A stretch of DNA of 6,057 bases, taken from Peptococcaceae bacterium. Lineage in GTDB: Bacteria > Bacillota > Desulfitobacteriia > Desulfitobacteriales > Syntrophobotulaceae. Both the position numbers and the translations under genes were made by a program. The notes beneath the pieces were generated by a model, which saw nothing but the letters and a program-made list of their open reading frames with translations, ran no database searches and was not told the origin of the DNA. Below are positions 1-4,820 of this stretch, in pieces (the first letter of the stretch is position 1; every line of letters starts with the position of its first letter). The stretch lies in the NCBI GenBank assembly GCA_012523535.1, contig JAAYII010000231.1, forward strand, positions 1 through 6,057, written 5' to 3'.

Positions 1-595
1 TCATCGGGGTGGCAATGAGAGCCGGGCAGACGGCATTGACCCTGACTCCGAATTTAGCCCATTCAGCGGCCAGGCAACGCGTAATCATATCCACGGCAGC
101 TTTGGAAGCACAGTAAGCGCTGTTGCCGCCGGCATTGGCACGGATACCGCGCACAGAAGAGACATTAATGATTTTGCCGTATTTCTGTTCAATCATAATG
201 GCACCGAAAGCCTTGCAAGCCATCATAACACCTTTAACATTGACGGCAAACAGGCGATCCCATTCTTTCATATCAAATTCCAGTGCCGGATATTTAACGT
301 TAAAGCCCTGGGAATTGACTAAAATATCAACTCTACCATAAGCTTTCTTTACATCTTGAGCCAGTTTATTAATACTTTCTTCATCGGAAGCGTCAACCTG
401 GAAAACATCAAGTGTTAAGCCGCTTTCTTTTTTGAATGCGTCGGCTACAGCTCTAAGGTTGTCCAAATTACGGCTGGCAATAGCTACTTTAGCTCCGGCT
501 TCAGCAAGCCCCTGAGCCATGGAATGGCCGATTCCGCCGCCTCCACCAATAACAACAGCGTATTTACCTGTCAAATCAAACAATTTCGTTGACAT
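1..595 (-). CDS. Short-chain dehydrogenase/reductase (SDR), C-terminus cut by window edge
   Basis: This is a classical SDR oxidoreductase, a cytoplasmic NAD(P)-dependent enzyme that interconverts an alcohol and a ketone. 198 codons are visible; the family usually has about 250 residues, so roughly 50-60 C-terminal residues lie beyond base 1. The Rossmann nucleotide loop is at residues 16-23 (IGGGGGIG, where most members have TGxxxGIG). The structural NNAG motif reads NSQG at 94-97, and N119 is in the usual FxVN position. The catalytic set is S147, Y161 and K165 (SAYCASKAA). After it comes RVNAVCPALIATPM, the conserved segment before the substrate loop. The ATG at 595-593 has a GGGGTG ribosome binding site six bases upstream. 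It is the last visible gene of the minus-strand cluster, 149 bases after the hydrolase gene and behind a strong hairpin, so it may be expressed at a different level. Substrate unknown; the family call is firm, and a sugar-acid or hydroxy-acid dehydrogenase role is only a guess. Confidence 0.93.
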   Translation of the reverse strand, partial: MSTKLFDLTGKYAVVIGGGGGIGHSMAQGLAEAGAKVAIASRNLDNLRAVADAFKKESGLTLDVFQVDASDEESINKLAQDVKKAYGRVDILVNSQGFNVKYPALEFDMKEWDRLFAVNVKGVMMACKAFGAIMIEQKYGKIINVSSVRGIRANAGGNSAYCASKAAVDMITRCLAAEWAKFGVRVNAVCPALIATPM

Positions 596-700
596 TGATT
601 GCACCCCATTTCAAAAAATTAATTAATTTATCAAATTAAGCTAAATACATTTTTGATTTAAACGACATCTGTAAAGTGTATTTGTCTTTCAGCTAGACTT

Positions 701-733
701 ACTTTGCCCCACAAGTATCTTGTGGGGCAAAGT
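701..733. terminator. Perfect 15-bp hairpin between hydrolase and SDR genes
   Basis: ACTTTGCCCCACAAG at 701-715 and its exact reverse complement at 719-733 flank a three-base loop, giving a strong stem with a CCCC/GGGG core. It begins 11 bases after the stop codon of the hydrolase gene. On the minus strand it is followed by AAGTCTAGC, not a run of T, so it is not a textbook intrinsic terminator in that direction. On the plus strand it is followed by the weak tract CTTTATT. It may be a partial terminator, an mRNA 3'-end stabiliser or a processing site that lowers SDR expression. Confidence 0.6.
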
Positions 734-744
734 CTTTATTCGGT

Positions 745-1632
745 TTAGAAGGAGCCCGGCTCCCAAGCAACGAGTCTGACGAAACCGCCATCAGCCATTT
801 CACAGCGGAATGGGAAAGCGGCAATGATCATACGTCTACCTGTGACTTCATCAATGTCGCCGCCGGCATTTTCTATGGTGCAGCAACCGGCTTGCATAAA
901 GAGTCTGTGGCAGGGTTCATAGTCTGGGAACAATTCATCAGGATTTTTACCTGTAGCTTTGCGATAGGCTTTATCGAGCCAAGGCATTTGTTCGCTGAGC
1001 GGATAATGCCACAGCGGAGCGTCAGTTGCACCCCAGGTACCGGCAATACCTTTAATTTTCTTTTCATAAATAAGCCATTTAGCAACTTCGGGACCCATGC
1101 CCGGATAATAGTTGAAATATTTGTCATTGTTGATTCTCCAATAATGATGGAAACCGGTATTAACAACTACCCAGTCATACTCTCTAATTTCTAAGCCGTC
1201 TTTTTTGCAGGCTTTTTCAAAATCTTCCGGTTTCAGTTCATACCAGAGATCTGGTTCAAAGCCGGTTTTCCATTTGGCTTCAAACTCATCCCGGAGGTGG
1301 CGCATATCAAGAATAACACCGGTGCCGATGCAGTATTCAAGCGGAATTTCATCAAAAGTGTAACCGTTTCTGGCACGATCTACTTCTTCTTCATGAAGAA
1401 CGTGGTTAGGAGCATCCATATGAGTGCCTGCATGGAGTGTACCGGTATAAGTCATAGTGCGTTTGTGGAAGCGGCCCAGATACTGGCCCCGTGGGAAAAT
1501 AAGGTCCTGACGCGGACCGGGGAAGGGCCAAAGCGGAGTGTCTGTACACCAAGGCTGGGACAGATCATAAATTTTTGTCATTTTGTTCCTGTCGAGATAA
1601 AGTTTACTCTTATCAAGGGGCATATAAGCCAT
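745..1632 (-). CDS. Cyclase-family metal-dependent hydrolase (kynurenine formamidase/isatin hydrolase-like)
   Basis: This 295-residue protein belongs to the cyclase family (Pfam PF04199), whose characterised members (KynB arylformamidase, isatin hydrolase) use zinc or manganese to hydrolyse amide or cyclic amide bonds. The signature HAGTHMDAPNH is at residues 67-77, giving ligands H67, H71, D73 and H77. A second pair, H242 and E254 (in TIENAGGDID), has the 12-residue spacing of the C-terminal ligands in KynB. At 295 residues it is longer than KynB (about 210), with extra segments around 120-150 and 205-240, so kynurenine formamidase itself is unlikely. The ATG at 1632-1630 has GGGAGGT eight bases upstream. 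An internal ATG at residue 18 (MTKIYDLSQ), where homology to the family begins, also has an AGGA upstream, so the first 17 residues may be dispensable. No signal peptide is seen, so it is probably cytoplasmic. It follows the BKACE gene by 61 bases. It may open a cyclic substrate or remove an acyl group ahead of the other enzymes; the substrate is unknown. Confidence 0.9.
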   Translation of the reverse strand: MAYMPLDKSKLYLDRNKMTKIYDLSQPWCTDTPLWPFPGPRQDLIFPRGQYLGRFHKRTMTYTGTLHAGTHMDAPNHVLHEEEVDRARNGYTFDEIPLEYCIGTGVILDMRHLRDEFEAKWKTGFEPDLWYELKPEDFEKACKKDGLEIREYDWVVVNTGFHHYWRINNDKYFNYYPGMGPEVAKWLIYEKKIKGIAGTWGATDAPLWHYPLSEQMPWLDKAYRKATGKNPDELFPDYEPCHRLFMQAGCCTIENAGGDIDEVTGRRMIIAAFPFRCEMADGGFVRLVAWEPGSF

Positions 1633-1640
1633 ATGATAAA

Positions 1641-1647
1641 ACCTCCC
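1641..1647 (-). promoter_or_regulatory. Ribosome binding site of the hydrolase gene
   Basis: The minus strand reads GGGAGGT, then eight bases, then ATG at 1632. This near-perfect Shine-Dalgarno sequence favours the upstream start over the internal ATG at residue 18. Confidence 0.75.
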
Positions 1648-1660
1648 ATCAAATTTTTAT

Positions 1661-1687
1661 ATTCTCATGTATTCGGTTCATGAGAAT
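1661..1687. repeat. 9-bp inverted repeat between BKACE and hydrolase genes
   Basis: ATTCTCATG at 1661-1669 and CATGAGAAT at 1679-1687 are exact reverse complements around a nine-base loop. The repeat lies six bases after the BKACE stop codon. The stem is AT-rich and is followed on the minus strand by ATAAAAATTTG, so it is at best a weak terminator or an intercistronic mRNA hairpin. A protein-binding site is also possible. Confidence 0.45.
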
Positions 1688-1693
1688 CAATTC

Positions 1694-2545
1694 TTAGTCA
1701 ACTTTTTTCTTTACGCCGAGAATTTCGCGGGCTTCTTCTGCCGTCGCAATTTCACGGTTGCAAAGTTTGGCAAGTTTAACTGCTCTTTCCACAAGCTGAG
1801 CATTGGTGGCCAAAACTCCCTTATCGAGATAAAGGTTATCTTCCAGGCCAACGCGCAGTCCGTCGCAGCCGGCTGCCAGTCCTAAGAGCATGCAAGGAAT
1901 GTGGGCTTTACCGATACCGGTAATAGACCAGGTGGAGCCTTCAGGAATCTTAGGCAGCAAATAAGCCAGAGATTCGGCATCGCCAGGCATAGCGCCGGTA
2001 ACCCCGAGCACGAATTGAATATGGCAAGGAGTTTTGAGAATTCCTTTTTTGAAGTAATAATAGACGTTTTGGATATGACCGCCGTCAAAAATCTCGATTT
2101 CAGGTTTAACGTCAATTTCTTGAATGTGTTTGCCCAGTTTTTCCAGGAAAGTGGGGGTGTTTAAGAAAACAAAGCTGTTGGCCCAGTTCATGGAACCCGG
2201 GTCAAAGGAACACATTTCCGGTTTAATAAAGTCGAGGTGATGGATTCTCATTTCATCAGGAAACTTAGAACCGGAAGTAGTCGGATTCAGAATGGCATCC
2301 AAACCTTCGGCTTTAAGAGCTGCACGTACTTTAGTAATAACTTCTTTCCAAACCTCAGGATCCATAGTGTTAATGCCGTCTTTATCGCGTACATGAATGT
2401 GCAGGACGGAAGCGCCGGCCTTCACACAGGCTACAGCATCAGCTGCTATTTCATCGGGAGTAATAGGAACATATGGAGTTTGTTCTCTTGAGGTTGCGTT
2501 ACCGACCATGGCAGCTGTAATTATAAGCTTTTTACTCTTAGCCAT
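1694..2545 (-). CDS. Beta-keto acid cleavage enzyme (BKACE, formerly DUF849; Kce-like)
   Basis: This 283-residue TIM-barrel enzyme belongs to the BKACE family (PF05853). Members condense a beta-keto acid with acetyl-CoA and split it into acetoacetate and a new acyl-CoA; the founding member Kce cleaves 3-keto-5-aminohexanoate in lysine fermentation, and others act on dehydrocarnitine or beta-ketoglutarate. The N-terminal strand IITAAMVG (8-15) leads to HIHVRD (49-54), with zinc ligands H49 and H51. NPTTSG is at 87-92 and EIFDGGH at 151-157. The segment LRVGLEDN (230-237) supplies R231, E235 and D236, matching R226, E230 (third zinc ligand) and D231 of Kce in order and spacing. Length is normal (about 275-310). 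The ATG at 2545-2543 has AAGGAA eight bases upstream. It lies 149 bases after the dehydrogenase gene, which could make its beta-keto substrate. Substrate specificity in this family depends on few pocket residues and cannot be read here, so Kce itself is not claimed. Confidence 0.95.
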   Translation of the reverse strand: MAKSKKLIITAAMVGNATSREQTPYVPITPDEIAADAVACVKAGASVLHIHVRDKDGINTMDPEVWKEVITKVRAALKAEGLDAILNPTTSGSKFPDEMRIHHLDFIKPEMCSFDPGSMNWANSFVFLNTPTFLEKLGKHIQEIDVKPEIEIFDGGHIQNVYYYFKKGILKTPCHIQFVLGVTGAMPGDAESLAYLLPKIPEGSTWSITGIGKAHIPCMLLGLAAGCDGLRVGLEDNLYLDKGVLATNAQLVERAVKLAKLCNREIATAEEAREILGVKKKVD

Positions 2546-2632
2546 TAAGTCTCTTCCTTTCTCTATTTTTTGTAACTGTTAGGATAAAATTGATTAGCTT
2601 AAATGTTGGTAAAATAAGAAAATTTTATCTTT

Positions 2633-2646
2633 AACATATTTATGTT
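2633..2646. repeat. Short palindrome in the dehydrogenase-BKACE gap
   Basis: AACATA at 2633-2638 and TATGTT at 2641-2646 form an inverted repeat with a two-base spacer in a very AT-rich 149-base gap. The gap also holds GATAAAATT at 2583-2591 and its reverse complement at 2621-2629. I see no convincing promoter, sigma-54 element or GC-rich terminator here. In such AT-rich DNA these repeats may be chance, but an operator or mRNA hairpin is possible. Confidence 0.25.
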
Positions 2647-2694
2647 TAAACACTAAATTCAAAAATAACTTAAGGTCAACTGGCTTTTGCTTAA

Positions 2695-3669
2695 TTATTT
2701 AATAACATCGCAAGGGTCATCCATGAACTTTTTGGCGATTTTAAAGATTTCAAACAACTGTTTGTCGCGTTTAGCAAGGACTGCTTCTTTATCGACATTC
2801 GTATAATCATAGAACCCTTTGCCGGTCTTAAAGCCTAATTCACCTTTTTCGATATGTTCAGCCAGTGTTTTAGGCATATCTACCGGAGGCGGCATGGTAT
2901 AGCTTTTGTTTTTAAAGTTGTTGGCTGTCATGTCCAGGCCGCCGAAATCGGCACGTTTGCATAAACCCAAAACAACTGCACGAGGAATAAAGCTGGCTTG
3001 AACAGCTTTATCGATATCTTCCGGCGTGCAATACCCGTTGTCCAATAAATAAAAGACTTCTTGATTGAGACACATTTGCAGGCGGTTAGCAATATAGCCA
3101 CGAATAAACTTTTTCATCAAAACAGGCGTCTTGCCGCATTTTTCTAAAAGTTCGACTGTTATGGTTGCATATTCTTGAGGCGCTTGCTCGCTCTTAACCA
3201 CTTCAACCAAAGGTATAAGGTAAGGAGGAGCATACCAGTGAGCGATAACCATCTGCGGAAGTAAGCTTTCCGGAACCAGTTCGAAAATATTTAAGCCCGA
3301 GGTATTGGAGGCAATAATACAATCTTTGCTGGCACAGGCTTCGAGTTTGGCATAAAGCTCGATTTTAGCTTCCTTGTTTTCCACGATGGTCTCTTGAATA
3401 AAATTAGCACCTTTTACTGCATCTTCTACAGTATAGGCAAAATTAACCCTGTTGAAGACTTCTTCCAGCTGGGAAGCGGGCAGCAAATCCTCTTCCACGA
3501 AAGTTTCCAAGCTTTTACGCAGAGTTTTTATCGCCTGCTCGCGTGTGGACTCTCTACGGGTCCACATCGTAACCTCATAACCACCCATAGCGAACATTTG
3601 GGCTATACCGGGTCCCATGGTACCGGCACCTAGAACGGCAATCTTTTTGATGTCATTCAGTGTTTTCAT
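2695..3669 (-). CDS. 3-hydroxyacyl-CoA dehydrogenase-like NAD-dependent beta-hydroxy acid dehydrogenase
   Basis: This 324-residue single-domain-pair protein belongs to the 3-hydroxyacyl-CoA dehydrogenase superfamily, which also includes L-carnitine dehydrogenase and L-gulonate 3-dehydrogenase (lambda-crystallin type). The N-terminal NAD-binding loop GAGTMGPGIA is at residues 14-23. QETIVENKEAK (92-102) and SNTSGL (121-126, catalytic-site Ser) follow. The His-Glu pair is H144 and E156 in HWYAPPYLIPLVEVV, with the canonical 12-residue spacing. N195 is in GYIANRL, and the C-terminal domain ends with the family's GFKTGKGFYDY (279-289). The usual Asn of HFFNP is Ala here (A147). The ATG at 3669-3667 has AGAGGT five bases upstream. 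It sits 56 bases after the cupin gene and 149 before BKACE. Pairing with BKACE suggests it oxidises a beta-hydroxy acid (carnitine-like or other) or its CoA ester to the beta-keto compound that BKACE cleaves. Family call firm, substrate uncertain; ordinary 3-hydroxybutyryl-CoA dehydrogenase is less likely because of the HWYAPP motif. Confidence 0.92.
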   Translation of the reverse strand: MKTLNDIKKIAVLGAGTMGPGIAQMFAMGGYEVTMWTRRESTREQAIKTLRKSLETFVEEDLLPASQLEEVFNRVNFAYTVEDAVKGANFIQETIVENKEAKIELYAKLEACASKDCIIASNTSGLNIFELVPESLLPQMVIAHWYAPPYLIPLVEVVKSEQAPQEYATITVELLEKCGKTPVLMKKFIRGYIANRLQMCLNQEVFYLLDNGYCTPEDIDKAVQASFIPRAVVLGLCKRADFGGLDMTANNFKNKSYTMPPPVDMPKTLAEHIEKGELGFKTGKGFYDYTNVDKEAVLAKRDKQLFEIFKIAKKFMDDPCDVIK

Positions 3670-3725
3670 GTCATACCTCTTCTTTTTTTAATTTTTGGGT
3701 TACTTTTTTGTCTAATTATTTTTAA

Positions 3726-4064
3726 TCAAACATTCATGACCATGATGACCAGTACTCTGGCTGCAACCAGGCCATTGACAGCCATGCTGCGGTTTTCACC
3801 GGGAGGAATATGGATCATGTCGCCCTCATTCAGAACATGCTTGGTTCCGTTTTCCTCTTCGACGGTGATTGAGCCTCTCAGGACATAGTAGATTCTTTCC
3901 TTGTCCGAGGAACACATTGTTGCGCCGCCATTCGGCAAAAACTCGGAAATAGATACATTGAGGTTTTTGGCTCCTTCAGGGGGACCAAACTTGCGAACAC
4001 CCCACATATTAAAATGATTAGGAGCATCATAAACATTACCTTCATTTGCTCTTACTACTTTCAT
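3726..4064 (-). CDS. Small single-domain cupin protein lacking usual metal-binding histidines
   Basis: This 112-residue protein is a single cupin_2-type beta barrel and the first gene of the minus-strand cluster. The first cupin motif is recognisable at residues 46-65 (GGATMCSSDKERIYYVLRG), but the HxH pair is replaced by C51 and S53. The ERIYYVLRG half is well conserved and keeps the Glu. The second motif, GDMIHIPPGENRS (81-93), has Arg where the metal-binding His normally stands. A metal centre of the usual His3-Glu kind is therefore unlikely, and a ligand-binding, sensory or non-metal isomerase-like role is more plausible. The ATG at 4064-4062 is chosen because a perfect GGAGGTG lies six bases upstream. 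A longer frame from TTG at 4079 would start inside that ribosome binding site. It lies directly downstream of the sigma-54 and sigma-70 type promoters and 56 bases ahead of the dehydrogenase gene. No specific function is recognised. Confidence 0.85.
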   Translation of the reverse strand: MKVVRANEGNVYDAPNHFNMWGVRKFGPPEGAKNLNVSISEFLPNGGATMCSSDKERIYYVLRGSITVEEENGTKHVLNEGDMIHIPPGENRSMAVNGLVAARVLVIMVMNV

Positions 4065-4070
4065 TCTGTA

Positions 4071-4077
4071 CACCTCC
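4071..4077 (-). promoter_or_regulatory. Ribosome binding site that fixes the cupin start
   Basis: The minus strand reads GGAGGTG, then TACAGA, then ATG at 4064. The in-frame TTG at 4079 overlaps this site and cannot use it, so the shorter ATG-initiated protein is preferred. Confidence 0.8.
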
Positions 4078-4105
4078 AATATTATTTGTTTATCTTTGCC
4101 TTTTT

Positions 4106-4135
4106 ATTATAAGTTGTTTAATCCTGGTTTGTCGA
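4106..4135 (-). promoter_or_regulatory. Sigma-70 (SigA)-type promoter for the cupin-led cluster
   Basis: On the minus strand a -35 element TCGACA (4135-4130, five of six matches to TTGACA) is separated by 18 bases from a perfect -10 TATAAT (4111-4106). Transcription would begin near 4099, leaving a leader of about 35 bases before the cupin ATG. The spacer is one base longer than the optimum of 17. Confidence 0.6.
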
Positions 4136-4185
4136 GTCGGTTTGGACAGGCATGTTTAAAATAACCAGACCAAATTGAAATCTTA

Positions 4186-4202
4186 TGCAAAATTTATGCC
4201 AA
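4186..4202 (-). promoter_or_regulatory. Sigma-54 (RpoN)-type -24/-12 promoter
   Basis: The minus strand reads TTGGCATAAATTTTGCA, which fits the RpoN consensus YTGGCACGrNNNTTGCW except for TA in place of CG. The invariant GG and GC dinucleotides are separated by exactly ten bases. Transcription would start near 4175, about 110 bases before the cupin ATG. Such promoters need an enhancer-binding ATPase activator, which is not encoded in the window. The element suggests that the catabolic cluster is induced by a specific signal. Confidence 0.6.
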
Positions 4203-4406
4203 TTCACAACAAAGCGAGACAATGCTTTAATTTATAGGTTGTATAAAGTTTCGGTCGTTTTTTTATGTGGCGTTTGTTTCAATTTATGTGAACAAATATA
4301 CCCGCACATGTGAAAATAAATTCATCAATAAAATCCTACCCTTTCGAAAATGGCCATTTGTCAACATTTGTTAATAACTTCCTGGGAATTTCCGGTCCTA
4401 ATATTC
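4203..4406. other. Non-coding divergent regulatory region with short repeats
   Basis: With its promoter-bearing flanks, the gene-free stretch spans about 4065-4478. This middle part is AT-rich and I find no convincing gene in it. It contains the perfect 12-bp palindrome AAATGGCCATTT at 4348-4359, overlapping two tandem ten-base repeats CATTTGTCAA (4355-4364) and CATTTGTTAA (4365-4374). The palindrome CACATGTG is at 4305-4312. The hexamer TGTGAA occurs at 4287-4292 and 4309-4314, with its complement TTCACA at 4203-4208 and 4422-4427. The repeats lie about 100-190 bases upstream of the sigma-54 element, a normal distance for enhancer sites, but function is inferred only from position. Confidence 0.45.
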
Positions 4407-4435
4407 TTGTAATAAATCTTATTCACATGTATAAT
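4407..4435 (+). promoter_or_regulatory. Sigma-70-type promoter of the SOS gene pair
   Basis: TTGTAA at 4407-4412 (four of six matches to TTGACA) and a perfect TATAAT at 4430-4435 are separated by 17 bases. The predicted start point, near 4442, falls at the left edge of the LexA operator, so bound repressor would block transcription. The leader before the small gene would be about 40 bases. Confidence 0.65.
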
Positions 4436-4442
4436 CTATATA

Positions 4443-4456
4443 CGAACATATGTTCT
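4443..4456. promoter_or_regulatory. LexA operator (Gram-positive SOS box)
   Basis: CGAACATATGTTCT matches the Bacillus/Firmicute LexA box CGAACATATGTTCG at 13 of 14 positions and contains the perfect palindrome GAACATATGTTC (4444-4455). It lies immediately downstream of the -10 element and ahead of a gene pair that includes a translesion DNA polymerase, a typical SOS target. Repression by LexA and induction by DNA damage are inferred, but box, position and target agree. Confidence 0.9.
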
Positions 4457-4484
4457 ATAATTATAATTTTAGGGTGGGATGGCA

Positions 4485-4745
4485 GTGAAGGTTGTAATGA
4501 AACCCATTGAAGTAATAGCCTCATTTAATCTTAATGGAGTGTCCACACCGTTAAAGTTTAGAATTATAGAAAATGGTTTTCCCGTCGTTATTACCGTGGA
4601 ACATGTCAGTTTTAGATCCGAAGAGAAGCTGGCGGGCAATAAAATGATCACTTTTCGTTGCCAAAGCATGGTTAAGGGGCTTTCGAAAGTTTTCGAACTA
4701 AAATTTGAGCCCGATTCCGGGAAATGGTTTTTGTTTAAAATCTAA
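4485..4745 (+). CDS. Small conserved-looking protein of unknown function upstream of Y-family polymerase
   Basis: I do not recognise a named family. The frame is open from ATG 4479 (88 residues), GTG 4485 (86) or ATG 4497 (82). GTG 4485 is used here because GGGTGG lies at normal spacing upstream, whereas it almost touches ATG 4479. ATG 4497 (MKPIEVIASF) with a nearby AAGG is also plausible and may be where conserved sequence begins. The product is soluble, with no signal peptide or membrane segment, and alternates short hydrophobic stretches with charged residues as a small beta-rich domain would. Visible features are a central EEKLAGNKMITFRCQS and a C-terminal GKWFLFKI. It is the first gene behind the LexA-controlled promoter and ends 75 bases before the polymerase, so it is probably co-induced with it. 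An accessory role in translesion synthesis is only inference. Confidence 0.72.
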   Translation: MKVVMKPIEVIASFNLNGVSTPLKFRIIENGFPVVITVEHVSFRSEEKLAGNKMITFRCQSMVKGLSKVFELKFEPDSGKWFLFKI

Positions 4746-4807
4746 GGCAGTTTGGTGGGTTATAAGAGCCAAGCATTTCATTGTCATTTGCTTGTAAATT
4801 AAAAATT

Positions 4808-4814
4808 AGAGGTG
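4808..4814 (+). promoter_or_regulatory. Ribosome binding site that fixes the TTG start of the polymerase
   Basis: AGAGGTG is followed by AATTTT and then TTG at 4821. The six-base spacing is ideal. No ATG or GTG lies close enough to the N-terminal catalytic motif to be an alternative start. Confidence 0.75.
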
Positions 4815-4820
4815 AATTTT

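Noticed and set aside
123..341. Open frame of 72 codons on the plus strand
   Set aside because: It lies antisense to the SDR gene, whose catalytic motifs are clear on the other strand, and resembles no protein family.
892..1683. Several plus-strand open frames and one minus-strand frame of 97-128 codons
   Set aside because: All are alternate-frame readings of the hydrolase gene, which carries the intact metal-binding motif.
1667..2582. Open frames of 61-87 codons on both strands
   Set aside because: They overlap the BKACE gene in other frames and have no recognisable domain.
2546..2694. Promoter for BKACE in the 149-base gap (minus-strand TTGACC near 2680)
   Set aside because: No acceptable -10 element is found at 16-18 bases, so an internal promoter cannot be supported.
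3394..3633. Open frame of 79 codons on the plus strand
   Set aside because: It is antisense to the NAD-binding half of the dehydrogenase gene.
4065..4079. N-terminal extension of the cupin from TTG at 4079
   Set aside because: The extension would begin inside the GGAGGTG ribosome binding site, which is correctly spaced for ATG at 4064.
4310..4510. Possible 66-codon gene on the plus strand
   Set aside because: It would read through the SOS promoter and LexA box, has no good ribosome binding site and its translation is low-complexity and AT-driven.
4469..4669. 66-codon minus-strand frame over the small SOS gene
   Set aside because: It is antisense to the better supported plus-strand gene that has a promoter and LexA box.
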